Source of the DNA: Ixodes scapularis
Taxonomy: Eukaryota; Arthropoda; Arachnida; Ixodida; Ixodidae
Direction: 5' to 3'
Assembly (NCBI RefSeq): GCF_016920785.2
Contig: NW_024609846.1
Coordinates: 105,514,831-105,578,830, forward strand
Length of the DNA: 64,000 nt
The first letter of the stretch is position 1, and each line of letters begins with the position of its first letter. The position numbers were made by a program, and so were the translations under genes. The notes below the pieces were generated by a model, which made no database searches, was not told where the DNA came from, and saw nothing but the letters and a program-made list of their open reading frames with translations. Below are positions 11,462 through 22,912 of the stretch, in pieces.

Positions 11462-11700
11462 CGGCTTCCCCCCAAAAAAAACTGTTCTGGCTACAGGTCT
11501 AGAAATATTTCCTCACAAATTTGGCATAGGAAGGATTGACAAAAAGTATTGATCACTGAGTATTAGGGTAGTTATTTTCAGAAAAAAATCGCAAACACGG
11601 CACAATGCGCAATAACGCTCTGGATTAAGGAATATATTTCTTCGTATCTATAAAATCTAAGGTCTTCAAACTTTGCCAGTGTGTTGCCCTGTATATAGAT
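11462..11700 (+). repeat. ~240-bp dispersed repeat, copy 2
   Basis: Direct match to 9058-9297, with the same block order and scattered substitutions. No coding content. Confidence 0.65.
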
Positions 11701-12064
11701 AATCTTTGCGTGAAATATTGTTGTCCTGATTAGCGGGAGAAATTGACGCCAATTGCTCACACAGGGGCATTTAACTAAAAATGCATTATTTTGAAACTCA
11801 TTTAATAAAAAGGCCATTTTTAATAATCCTTAGTCTCTGAAATTGACGTTTGTAATATGTACTAACAGAGTCTGCAAAAAACATGATGCAATATTTGTGT
11901 GGTTTTTAGGTTATAAAGCGAGAAACATGGCCAAATTGACGAACGCGGCTGCCATAAATGGGGCGAGCACATACCTGTTCTTCACAATTTCATCATTATT
12001 AAAAAAGCGTAAAAATGCTATGGCAGGGGTGGCCAGGCTGGCCTGGCCTAAGAGCCGCAAACAA
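11701..12064. other. Unassigned AT-rich DNA before the satellite
   Basis: No gene or repeat recognised. Confidence 0.4.
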
Positions 12065-15000
12065 AACCACGGAACTGCTAAGAGGCGCGGGGGGGGGGGG
12101 GGGGGGAGGGTGGAGGGCGGAGGGCAAATTTAACTTTTGTTCAGAGTCTGACGGTACGTATAGGGGCACAAGGCTGTACGACTGTACGTATGGGAGTAAA
12201 AGGCTGTCAAACTGCAACCTGCAGTGTGCTTTATTCTGAAATCCTTTCCTTTTTTTTTTCGTGGGGAACCGCGGAAAGGGGCGAAAAGGGGGGGGGGGGA
12301 GGGTGGAGGGCGGAGGGCAAATTTAACTTTTGTTCAGAGTCTGACGGTACGTATAGAGGCACAAGGCTGTACGAGTGTACGTATGGGAGTAAAAGGCTGT
12401 CAAACTGCAAGCTGCAGTGTGCTTTATTCTGAAATCCTTTCCTTTTTTTTTTCGTGGGGAACCGCGGAAAGGGGCGAAAAGGGGGGGGGGGTGGAGGGCG
12501 GAGGGCAAATTTAACTTTTGTTCAGAGTCTGACGGTACGTATAGGGGCACAAGGCTGTACGAGTGTACGTATGGGAGTAAAAGGCTGTCAAACTGCAAGC
12601 TGCAGTGTGCTTTATTCTGAAATCCTTTCCTTTTTTTTCGTGGGGAACCGCGGAAAGGGGCGAAAAGGGGGGGGGGGGGGGGAGGGTGGAGGGCGGAGGG
12701 CAAATTTAACTTTTGTTCAGAGTCTGACGGTACGTATAGGGGCACAAGGCTGTACGACTGTACGTATGGGAGTAAAAGGCTGTCAAACTGCAACCTGCAG
12801 TGTGCTTTATTCTGAAATCCTTTCCTTTTTTTTTTCGTGGGGAACCGCGGAAAGGGGCGAAAAGGGGGGGGGAGGGTGGAGGGCGGAGGGCAGATTTAAC
12901 TTTTGTTCAGAGTCTGACGGTACGTATAGAGGCACAAGGCTGTACGAGTGTACGTATGGGAGTAAAAGGCTGTCAAACTGCAAGCTGCAGTGTGCTTTAT
13001 TCTGAAATCCTTTCCTTTTTTTTCGTGGGGAACCGCGGAAAGGGGCGAAAAGGGGGGGGGGAGGGTGGAGGGCGGAGGGCAAATTTAACTTTTGTTCAGA
13101 GTCTGACGGTACGTATAGAGGCACAAGGCTGTACGAGTGTACGTATGGGAGTAAAAGGCTGTCAAACTGCAAGCTGCAGTGTGCTTTATTCTGAAATCCT
13201 TTCCTTTTTTTTCGTGGGGAACCGCGGAAAGGGGCGAAAAGGGGGGGGGGAGGGTGGAGGGCGGAGGGCAAATTTAACTTTTGTTCAGAGTCTGACGGTA
13301 CGTATAGGGGCACAAGGCTGTACGAGTGTACGTATGGGAGTAAAAGGCTGTCAAACTGCAAGCTGCAGTGTGCTTTATTCTGAAATCCTTTCCTTTTTTT
13401 TTTCGTGGGGAACCGCGGAAAGGGGCGAAAAGGGGGGGGGAGGGTGGAGGGCGGAGGGCAGATTTAACTTTTGTTCAGAGTCTGACGGTACGTATAGGGG
13501 CACAAGGCTGTACGACTGTACGTATGGGAGTAAAAGGCTGTCAAACTGCAAGCTGCAGTGTGCTTTATTCTGAAATCCTTTCCTTTGTTTTTCGTGGGGA
13601 ACCGCGGAAAGGGGCGAAAAGGGGGGGGGGGAGGGTGGAGGGCGGAGGGCAAATTTAACTTTTGTTCAGAGTCTGACGGTACGTATAGGGGCACAAGGCT
13701 GTACGACTGTACGTATGGGAGTAAAAGGCTGTCAAACTGCAAGCTGCAGTGTGCTTTATTCTGAAATCCTTTCCTTTTTTTTCGTGGGGAACCGCGGAAA
13801 GGGGCGAAAAGGGGGGGGGGGAGGGTGGAGGGCGGAGGGCAAATTTAACTTTTGTTCAGAGTCTGACGGTACGTATAGGGGCACAAGGCTGTACGAGTGT
13901 ACGTATGGGAGTAAAAGGCTGTCAAACTGCAAGCTGCAGTGTGCTTTATTCTGAAATCCTTTCCTTTTTTTTTTCGTGGGGAACCGCGGAAAGGGGCGAA
14001 AAGGGGGGGGGGAGGGTGGAGGGCGGAGGGCAGATTTAACTTTTGTTCAGAGTCTGACGGTACGTATAGGGGCACAAGGCTGTACGACTGTACGTATGGG
14101 AGTAAAAGGCTGTCAAACTGCAAGCTGCAGTGTGCTTTATTCTGAAATCCTTTCCTTTGTTTTTCGTGGGGAACCGCGGAAAGGGGCGAAAAGGGGGGGG
14201 GAGGGTGGAGGGCGGAGGGCAAATTTAACTTTTGTTCAGAGTCTGACGGTACGTATAGGGGCACAAGGCTGTACGAGTGTACGTATGGGAGTAAAAGGCT
14301 GTCAAACTGCAAGCTGCAGTGTGCTTTATTCTGAAATCCTTTCCTTTTTTTTTCGTGGGGAACCGCGGAAAGGGGCGAAAAGGGGGGGGGGGAGGGTGGA
14401 GGGCGGAGGGCAAATTTAACTTTTGTTCAGAGTCTGACGGTACGTATAGGGGCACAAGGCTGTACGAGTGTACGTATGGGAGTAAAAGGCTGTCAAACTG
14501 CAAGCTGCAGTGTGCTTTATTCTGAAATCCTTTCCTTTTTTTTTCGTGGGGAACCGCGGAAAGGGGCGAAAAGGGGGGGGGGGAGGGTGGAGGGCGGAGG
14601 GCAAATTTAACTTTTGTTCAGAGTCTGACGGTACGTATAGGGGCACAAGGCTGTACGAGTGTACGTATGGGAGTAAAAGGCTGTCAAACTGCAAGCTGCA
14701 GTGTGCTTTATTCTGAAATCCTTTCCTTTGTTTTTCGTGGGGAACCGCGGAAAGGGGCGAAAAGGGGGGGGGGGGGGGGAGGGTGGAGGGCGGAGGGCAA
14801 ATTTAACTTTTGTTCAGAGTCTGACGGTACGTATAGGGGCACAAGGCTGTACGAGTGTACGTATGGGAGTAAAAGGCTGTCAAACTGCAAGCTGCAGTGT
14901 GCTTTATTCTGAAATCCTTTCCTTTTTTTTTCGTGGGGAACCGCGGAAAGGGGCGAAAAGGGGGGGGGGAGGGTGGAGGGCGGAGGGCAGATTTAACTTT

Positions 15001-16983
15001 TGTTCAGAGTCTGACGGTACGTATAGGGGCACAAGGCTGTACGACTGTACGTATGGGAGTAAAAGGCTGTCAAACTGCAAGCTGCAGTGTGCTTTATTCT
15101 GAAATCCTTTCCTTTGTTTTTCGTGGGGAACCGCGGAAAGGGGCGAAAAGGGGGGGGGGAGGGTGGAGGGCGGAGGGCAAATTTAACTTTTGTTCAGAGT
15201 CTGACGGTACGTATAGGGGCACAAGGCTGTACGAGTGTACGTATGGGAGTAAAAGGCTGTCAAACTGCAAGCTGCAGTGTGCTTTATTCTGAAATCCTTT
15301 CCTTTTTTTTTCGTGGGGAACCGCGGAAAGGGGCGAAAAGGGGGGGGGGAGGGTGGAGGGCGGAGGGCAAATTTAACTTTTGTTCAGAGTCTGACGGTAC
15401 GTATAGGGGCACAAGGCTGTACGAGTGTACGTATGGGAGTAAAAGGCTGTCAAACTGCAAGCTGCAGTGTGCTTTATTCTGAAATCCTTCCCTTTTTTTT
15501 CGTGGGGAACCGCGGAAAGGGGCGAAAAGGGGGGGGGAGGGTGGAGGGCGGAGGGCAAATTTAACTTTTGTTCAGAGTCTGACGGTACGTATAGGGGCAC
15601 AAGGCTGTACGAGTGTACGTATGGGAGTAAAAGGCTGTCAAACTGCAAGCTGCAGTGTGCTTTATTCTGAAATCCTTTCCTTTTTTTTTCGTGGGGAACC
15701 GCGGAAAGGGGCGAAAAGGGGGGGGGGGAGGGTGGAGGGCGGAGGGCAAATTTAACTTTTGTTCGGAGTCTGACGGTACGTATAGGGGCACAAGGCTGTA
15801 CGACTGTACGTATGGGAGTAAAAGGCTGTCAAACTGCAAGCTGCAGTGTGCTTTATTCTGAAATCCTTTCCTTTTTTTTTTCGTGGGGAACCGCGGAAAG
15901 GGGCGAAAAGGGGGGGGGGGGGAGGGTGGAGGGCGGAGGGCAAATTTAACTTTTGTTCAGAGTCTGACGGTACGTATAGGGGCACAAGGCTGTACGAGTG
16001 TACGTATGGGAGTAAAAGGCTGTCAAACTGCAAGCTGCAGTGTGCTTTATTCTGAAATCCTTTCCTTTTTTTTTCGTGGGGAACCGCGGAAAGGGGCGAA
16101 AAGGGGGGGGGGGGGGAGGGTGGAGGGCGGAGGGCAAATTTAACTTTTGTTCAGAGTCTGACGGTACGTATAGGGGCACAAGGCTGTACGAGTGTACGTA
16201 TGGGAGTAAAAGGCTGTCAAACTGCAAGCTGCAGTGTGCTTTATTCTGAAATCCTTTCCTTTTTTTTCGTGGGGAACAGCGGAAAGGGGCGAAAAGGGGG
16301 GGGGGGGGAGGGTGGAGGGCGGAGGGCAAATTTAACTTTTGTTCAGAGTCTGACGGTACGTATAGGGGCACAAGGCTGTACGACTGTACGTATGGGAGTA
16401 AAAGGCTGTCAAACTGCAAGCTGCAGTGTGCTTTATTCTGAAATCCTTTCCTTTTTTTTCGTGGGGAACCGCGGAAAGGGGCGAAAAGGGGGGGGGGGAG
16501 GGTGGAGGGCGGAGGGCAAATTTAACTTTTGTTCAGAGTCTGACGGTACGTGTGGGGGCACAAGGCTGTACGACTGTACGTATGGGAGTAAAAGGCTGTC
16601 AAACTGCAAGCTGCAGTGTGCTTTATTCTGAAATCCTTTCCTTTTTTTTTCGTGGGGAACCGCGGAAAGGGGCGAAAAGGGGGGGGGGGGAGGGTGGAGG
16701 GCGGAGGGCAAATTTAACTTTTGTTCAGAGTCTGACGGTACGTATAGGGGCACAAGGCTGTACGACTGTACGTATGGGAGTAAAAGGCTGTCAAACTGCA
16801 AGCTGCAGTGTGCTTTATTCTGAAATCCTTTCCTTTTTTTTTCGTGGGGAACCGCGGAAAGGGGCGAAAAGGGGGGGGGGGAGGGTGCAGGGCGGAGGGC
16901 AAATTTAACTTTTGTTCAGAGTCTGACGGTACGTATAGGGGCACAAGGCTGTACGAGTGTACGTATGGGAGTAAAAGGCTGTC
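12065..16983 (+). repeat. Satellite A: ~25 tandem units of ~188-196 bp, G-tract rich
   Basis: About 25 near-identical units run head to tail. Each holds GTGGGGAACCGCGGAAAGG, GGCGAAAA, a G run of about 8-19, then AGGG-TGGAGGG-CGGAGGG. This is followed by TTTAACTTTTGTTC, GACGGTACGTATA, GGCTGTACGA(C/G)TGTACG, CTGCAGTGTGC and a T run. Length variation comes mainly from the G and T runs. Unit variants differ at a few fixed positions (GCAAATT/GCAGATT, GACTG/GAGTG, CCTTTT/CCTTTG). The array runs directly into the N gap, so its true length is unknown. Long open frames on both strands arise because many units lack stops, and are not genes. Confidence 0.95.
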
Positions 16984-17083
16984 NNNNNNNNNNNNNNNNN
17001 NNNNNNNNNNNNNNNNNNNNNNNNNNNNNNNNNNNNNNNNNNNNNNNNNNNNNNNNNNNNNNNNNNNNNNNNNNNNNNNNNNN
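16984..17083. other. Assembly gap of 100 N
   Basis: Exactly 100 N follow a truncated satellite A unit. A round number suggests a gap of unknown size. The sequence resumes in the 5' part of a Gypsy element, so the satellite's right edge and the start of that LTR are missing. Confidence 0.95.
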
Positions 17084-17394
17084 TAATACGCTGTTTATAT
17101 TGGAATTTTCCAATAGGGCTTCCATACAAATATGGTGTTGTGTTCTGCTATTTCTCTTTCACATCTTCATCTATGTATTGCCCTACCTATCTCAACTTTC
17201 AGAAACCTATTCTCCTTCTTCTCTTCTTTTCTATGTCACATAAAATCAGTTCATCACGAGGCACCGGACGAGATGGTCGTTCTTTCATAGCGGTACGCTT
17301 GCTGCTGAATTCTACATTATGGCGACGAGCATCTATGTGAGTTCTGCGCTGGACTGGGCTTCACCGAGGACATGCTGGGAATGCTGATCGCCGA
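17084..17394 (+). mobile_element. Partial 5' LTR and leader of a Ty3/Gypsy element
   Basis: The sequence lies between the gap and a gag start. TGGCGACGAG at 17320-17329 resembles the primer-binding/leader motif seen just downstream of the 5' LTR in many arthropod Gypsy elements, so the LTR would end near 17318. Its 5' end is lost in the gap and no 3' LTR copy is found, so the LTR assignment rests on position only. Confidence 0.5.
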
Positions 17395-18061
17395 ATGGGC
17401 AATTTCTTGCGTGTCCCAGCAAAACCTTCCCCAGAACCGATACAGCAACAAGTTGGCGACTACATCGAACAGTATCACCGAGTGCTGAGAAGCCATCTTA
17501 GACTAGTCATGGCCTCGGGCGGCAAGTTACCCCCAGAGTTCTTGGTCAAGCTGGGACCTCCGCCCATTCCCTGGGAGCGATGGATCAAGATGTTTGAGCG
17601 TTATCTGCTGGCAACAGGCGCTCAAGAGTTTGGTGCAGAACGCCGTCGGGCAATGTTGCTCAACAGTCTCGGAGAGGCCGGCCAGCAGATTTACGACGCT
17701 CTACCAACGCCTGAGCCTGCTGTTGAGGAAGCGCTAGCACCGCTGGCAGCAGCAGGCGGCGAAATAGTTGTGGAAGCTCCCGCTTGATGTCTACAAGGAA
17801 ACTGCCAAGTTACTGGAGCCTGAATTTACGCAGCCAGCCCATGTGATGTTCGATAAGCTCCAGTTTCATCGCGATTTTCTGCCGGCTCTACGGATGTTAG
17901 CCGCCAGCGATTAATTTTTGAAGCCGTACTCAAGACTGTATTCCGGAAACAGTTCATGATTAGAGTGGCTTCTACTGAAATTCAGGAACGGATGGTCCTC
18001 GATGCAGCTATCCCGTTCGACGAGAGGTTCGAGAGTGGGCTAGCGTCGCTGCACCGAGCGA
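17395..18061 (+). pseudogene. Ty3/Gypsy gag, N-terminal part, frameshifted
   Basis: The first 130 codons (17395-17787) are open and contain the typical start of an arthropod Gypsy Gag: a proline-rich segment (LGPPPIPWERW), then an aromatic/leucine-rich helix and a segment RRAMLLNSLGEAG. The reading then shifts: a continuation with LDVYKETAKLLEPE is found in another frame from about 17786, with further breaks before 18061. Gag forms the intracellular particle. This copy cannot make a full one. Confidence 0.75.
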
Positions 18062-18074
18062 ACAGACTTGTCAA

Positions 18075-18689
18075 GTGACGCATTCATCAGACAGCGACGT
18101 CCGAGCCTCGAGACAACCCAGAGACAGACATTCCGGGCGACGACAAGGACATTCTTCCAGAACGCCATTCAAGCAGCCTACCCATCAACATAGTTCTTCA
18201 CAACGGATATGCTATGAGACATCGCCGCCACCTCCACGGACGTCATCATCCCAAAGGGTTGCGAGACAACGTCCTGCCTCGAGAGACGCGTGTGCGACCT
18301 GCGGGGGAAGCGGCCGAGGTCCGTTCTCCAGCCATCAGCAACCACAACGTGGACACTCTTCGGACCACCGCCAGGACCCCGCTGCACAGTCAAGTCGCTC
18401 AAGGCCAGGCTCGCAAGGGGGCCAACATTCAAGGCAACATGACAATTTTCGCCACACTTGTACTTGTGCCAACTGCGGAAATGGTTATCATCGATGCCAG
18501 AGCTACGACACCTGCCCCGCAAGAAACATTTATTGCTACAACTGTGGTCGCAGGGGTCATCTTGGCCGCGTATGCAGAAATATACGTCGGTACTACCAGC
18601 GATCGCGATACAAGAAAGTGGAGCAGGTGCTCTCAGATTATGATGACTACGACGTCGACGTTGATGATTCTGAGATCGTAGCCAAATAA
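18075..18689 (+). pseudogene. Ty3/Gypsy gag C-terminus (nucleocapsid) with CCHC knuckles
   Basis: The frame is open for about 204 codons with no ATG at its start and must continue from the upstream gag. It is rich in Ser, Gln, Arg and His. It carries a first Cys-rich motif (CANCGNGYHRCQSYDTC) and a canonical CX2CX4HX4C zinc knuckle (CYNCGRRGHLGRVC), the RNA-binding signature of nucleocapsid. An acidic tail (DYDDYDVDVDD) follows. The protease-RT frame starts about 45 bp downstream. Confidence 0.8.
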
Positions 18690-18734
18690 CAAAATCATCA
18701 ACGAAAAAAGTCTATATTAGCGCAAGTCTTTGGA

Positions 18735-20061
18735 ATGCCGATACAGTTCCGGCTCAACACCGGGTCATCCGTCTCAGGAATGGACAAAGCCACGTTCATG
18801 CAATGGTTTGCGCGAGATGCACTCGTCACACCACCACCGGTGACGCTACTGAATTATTCGCGCCAGCCCATTAATATCCTTAGAGCCTTCAAGGCAATGG
18901 TGATATTCAAGCAGCGTCACGCGCAAGTGCTATTCTACATCGCAGACCAAGGCACATCATTGTTAGGCATGGACGCCGTCGTGGCACCCGACATCAAAAT
19001 GAGCGGAGCAATGCGGACTTGTTTTTATACTGCGACCAGTGACACCGATGAGGCCTCTACAAGTGGGGCAGAACAACCGTCAATGTCGTCACAATCACCG
19101 ACATTGACAACCAAGTCGATGGCATTAAATTCAGCCGGGACTTCTCAGCTGCACGACTCGTCAGCTGCACAGGAGGAAGAGTGGACTGAACGGCTTCTGC
19201 TACCAGCAAAGGCAAGTCTGACTCTACCTACTGCCTTAGCGAAGCCTGTGTCTTCTCTTCCTAGACTTCCATCATCTCTGACCCACTTCGATCATCTTTT
19301 CACCCCAGGACTAGGCCGAGTCAAGGGAGTCACCTGTAAGATAATGGTCCGTTCCTCTGTCACTCCCGTTAAACATCATATGAGACGTGTTCCTCAAGCT
19401 GCTCGACAAGTTTCTGATGAGATTAAACGTCTTGAGGAGGCTGGAGTAATCGAACGCATTAATGCCTCCGAATGGGTGTCACCGATAGTAGTCGCCCAAA
19501 AGGACGGCAGTATCCGCATGTGTGTTGACCTTCCTGAAGCGAACAAAACGGTCGTAATCGACAGCTACCCGCTTCTACACATTGAAGAGTTGCTGGACGC
19601 CCTACATGGAGCGCAGCGTTTTTCAAAATTAGATCTCGCTTCCGCATACCATCAAGTCCCATTAAACCAGGAAAGTCGGGATTTGACAGGGTTTATTACG
19701 CATTAAGGACTGTTTCGCTTTAAGCGAGTGTGTTTTGGATTAGCCTCAGTGCCAGTCACATTTCAGCAGATGATGGCGAAGATATCACAGGGCTGCAAAG
19801 GGGTGCTTTCCTACCTTAACGATGTGGTTGTCTACGGTAAGAACCAGCAGGAGCGCCTGAAAGAAGTGCTCAGGCGCATATCTGAGACTGGTATGAAACT
19901 CAACAACAAATGCGTGTTCGATGTAGGAGAAATTTCTTCCTTGGGTCACAAAGTTAGTGCTGCGGGGATTTCACCCCAACAAAACAAAGTCGACGCTATT
20001 CGTGCAGCACCCATCCCCAAGGACCTAAAGCAGCTGCGGTCATTCCTAGGAAGGGTTGAAT
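18735..20061 (+). pseudogene. Ty3/Gypsy protease and reverse transcriptase, inactivated
   Basis: The order is protease then RT in one frame, with an in-frame TAA at 19704-19706. The protease motif expected as DTGS reads LNTGSSVSGM, so the catalytic Asp is replaced by Asn. RT motifs are clear: VSPIVVAQKDGSIRMCVD, FSKLDLASAYHQVPL and CFGLASVPVTFQQMM. The expected YLDD/YMDD box reads YLND, losing another catalytic Asp. The frame reaches SFLGRVE at 20061, where a LINE is inserted, and resumes at 21885. Both enzymes would be dead even without the stop and the insertion. Confidence 0.85.
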
Positions 20062-21873
20062 GATGATGATTAGGAGTTTATTGGCGCAGCAGCAACGAGG
20101 GCCATAATGCGCCAAACTTAAAGTATTTAAACATATTATAACAAAAGTTTACTTTGAGGTTACATATTTACAAATGGTATAAATATCCAGTTTGTTTTAA
20201 AAAGTCTAAGACACGGCTGAATGGAACTAAAGGTTTATCACCAAGCAAAAAAGAGGGATGAAATGGGAGATGATCCCTAAAAAGTTCGAGAAAACATGAT
20301 TGACGGAGTGGTTGATGGGACGAACAATGCCACAAAATGTGCAACACGGTCAGAAGCTCTCCACAATGTTCACATAGTGCAACATCCTCACCACAAAGCA
20401 GATACTGATGTGTCACACGGGAGTGACCTATTCTTAGACGGCATAGAAGAACCTCCACACGACGTTCCCTGTTGTAAGAGCTCTCCCAAACGCCCAGAAC
20501 GGGCTTGATAATGTGAAGCTTGTTGTTGCTCTCTGTATCCCATTCAAGCTGCCATTTGAGAAAAATAGATTTCCTCAGAAGTGGTTTCAAGTCTTGGTAA
20601 GGTAAGCAATTGAATGTTATAGACGAGCCTTGCGCAGACACGGCCAATTTATCCGCCTCTTCATTGCCCAAAATCCCAACGTGGCTTGGCACCCAGCAGA
20701 ACTTAATGTCCCGACCGCGTCGCAGGGCGCTATTGATCTTACCATGTAGATGTTGTGCAAGGTGGTTCTTTGTGGGCATCAGGGAGGACACAGCCAATAA
20801 GGCACTCTGCGAGTCGACAAAAATTACAGCTTTCATTATACTATTGTCGAGTATATGTTCGACCGCTAGTAAAATAGCATAAAGCTCTGCAGTGAAAATG
20901 CTTGCCCTAGAGTCAACTTGTGTGGCTTTGCTGTAGGAGGCGGAATAGAAAGCACACCCTACAAAAGACGACGATTTGGACCCATCTGTATAAAACTCCA
21001 GGTAGTCTGCATATTTTTGTTGCAAGGAGAGGAACTCCTGCCGGAGGATTTGTGGTGAAATGACCCTCTTACTGTATTTTGCAAGTGACCAGTCACAGAA
21101 AATCGGCAGAACATCCCATGGAGCAACCCTATGAGTGTTTTTAAGCAAGGGAATCTCATGGAGGGGGATATTAAGGGATTGACAAGTACTTTGCAAACGG
21201 AGGCCTAATGGTCTAACAATGCTCGGCTTGTTTTCGAAAAGTTGTGAACTTCTGCAAGCATGAAGGGCACTGTAGGAGGGATGCTTTGGATTTGAAAATA
21301 CTTTGTAAGCATAAGAGACGCTGAGGTACTGCCTCCGTTTCTCAAGGGACATTTGATGCGTATCAGCATACAAACTCTTCACGGGAGATGTGCGAAATGC
21401 ACCTGTAGAAAGTCGTAGTCCAAGGTGGTGTACTGGGTCAAGCATCTTAAGAGCGGATGGCCGCGCTGACCCATATACTACTGCACCATAGTCGAGGCGG
21501 GATCGAACTAAGGAGTTATACAGTCGTAGAAGACAGCGCCTATCAGCACCCCACGACATATGCGATAGCACTTTTAGGATGCTTGATGACATCAAGCATT
21601 TCCGTTTCAAATTCTTCAGATGGGGTACAAAGGTAAGTTTCTTGTCAAAAATAACACCCAAAAATTTGTGTTCTTGTTGGACTGATATCTCAATGCTATT
21701 AAGATGCAAGGAAGGATCAAGAGACAATCCCCGGCGTAATGAAAAAGGAACACAGACTGTTTTTTCAGGAGAAAATTTGAAGCCGTTTTCTTCTGCCCAC
21801 TTACACATTCTATTGATTGTAAGCTGCAATTGTCGTTCACAACTGGAGAGGTTACAGGAAGACACAGAGAGGA
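20062..21873 (-). mobile_element. 5'-truncated LINE inserted in the Gypsy pol gene
   Basis: The insert is flanked by AAGGGTTGAAT on both sides (20051-20061 and 21874-21884), an 11-bp target duplication. Its 3' end on the minus strand is a short (ATC)n tail next to 20062. Its 5' end starts just after the RT catalytic box when compared with the full copy at 30577-36453. Truncation, target duplication and tail are the hallmarks of target-primed reverse transcription. Removing the insert plus one duplication joins the Gypsy frame exactly. Confidence 0.92.
20168..21873 (-). pseudogene. LINE ORF2 fragment: RT C-terminus, RNase H, Cys-rich tail
   Basis: The frame runs uninterrupted from the truncated end to a stop at 20168. 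It covers the RT thumb region (CERQLQLTINRMCKWAEENG), then an RNase H domain with its acidic residues in order: YTDGSKSS, FTAELYAILLAVEH, FVDSQSALLAV and NEEADKLA. A C-terminal CEHCGELLTVLHILWHC motif ends it. The upstream part of the open frame (to about 22054) is antisense Gypsy sequence, not LINE. It lacks endonuclease and RT palm, so it cannot mobilise itself. It diverges from the 30.6-kb copy at many residues. Confidence 0.88.
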
Positions 21874-21884
21874 AAGGGTTGAAT

Positions 21885-22450
21885 ACTATTCCCGTTTTGT
21901 ACCACGCCTGGCTTCTGAAGTGGAACCGCTGCCAAAGTACTTGAGTACGAAAGTTCATCTGGCGCCAGGCAGCAGATCGAAGTTTCAATCGGGTGAAAAC
22001 GCTGCTGTGCTCTGCACAAACGTTAAAGGTGTTTGACCCAGCGCTGCCTATCATCGTAGCTACGGATGCTTCAGCTTATGGAATTGGAGCAGCGTTACAG
22101 CAGCTTTACGGACAAGACATTCACCCAATTGCTTTCGCGTCACGAACACTGACTGCCGCAGAAAGGAAGTACTCTTCGGGTGAATGAGAGGCGCTTGCAT
22201 GTCTGTGGGCCTGTGAAAAATGGCACACGTATCTCTGGGGTCGCCAATTCACTCTGCGCACAGATCATCAAGCTCTCGTCGCTCTTCTTGGGACAAGAGG
22301 GACCGGACACCGCCCACTCCGGATCACTCGGTGGTCGACCCGGTTGCTGAAGTACAACTTTCAAGTACAGTATCAGCGTGGCGCAGAGAATCAAGTAGCT
22401 GGCGCTCTCTCCAGACTTCCAGTAGCGGAAGATGAGGGGGGGGGACAGCA
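21885..22450 (+). pseudogene. Ty3/Gypsy RT connection and RNase H, frameshifted
   Basis: This continues the pol gene interrupted at 20061, reading YYSRFVPRLASEVEPL. A shift near 21990-22010 moves to the frame with FDPALPIIVATDASAYGIGA, containing the first RNase H Asp. FASRTLTAAERKYS follows, then an in-frame TGA near 22186, then LWACEKWHTYLWGR and LRTDHQALVALLG. A G-run near 22437-22443 marks a further shift. Confidence 0.82.
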
Positions 22451-22912
22451 TTTGACGAGGAGATTGTGTCTTTTACCGCTCTGAACGATGAGTGAGCTCA
22501 ACTCCAACAGGAAACGGCGGATGACCCCCAGCTGACTGTAGCGATGTCTTATGCCATGTCGGAATGGCCACCTTCTAAGGCGTTGTCTTCCGACGAAGCC
22601 ATCTTCCACGCCACTAAAGGGACACTCTCTGGGCACGACGGTCTACTGCTGCGCGGTGAACAGTTGGTCGTTCCTACTAGTATGAGAAACGCTCTCATCG
22701 GCCGAGCACACGAGGGCCATCCTGGCATCGTCAGGACGCGGACTCGCCTTCGCGACCTATATTGGTGGCCCCGCATGAATGCGGAGGTGAAAATGGCAGT
22801 CCAAGCCTGCGGTGTTTGTAGCTCGGCTGACATGAGTGCAAAGACATCGCCAACACCCTTGGAACCCGTGCCCTTGTCTGAGCGACCATGGTCAAAGCAA
22901 ATACTTTACTAG
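22451..22912 (+). pseudogene. Ty3/Gypsy integrase N-terminal zinc domain, truncated
   Basis: From 22544 the frame encodes an integrase H2C2 zinc-binding domain: HEGHPGIVRTRTRLRDLYWW followed by the CGVC pair. After PLSERPW the frame reads into unrelated sequence and stops at 22912, before the catalytic DDE core. The element is therefore truncated at its 3' end, with no 3' LTR in the following kilobase. Confidence 0.8.

Noticed and set aside
12224..16908. Long overlapping open frames on both strands in satellite A
   Set aside because: They repeat with the ~190-bp period, occur in several frames at once, and exist because many units lack stop codons. Frame use changes with homopolymer length.
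21874..22054. N-terminal extension of the truncated LINE protein
   Set aside because: The open frame reads antisense through Gypsy pol sequence upstream of the insertion border, so it is not LINE sequence.
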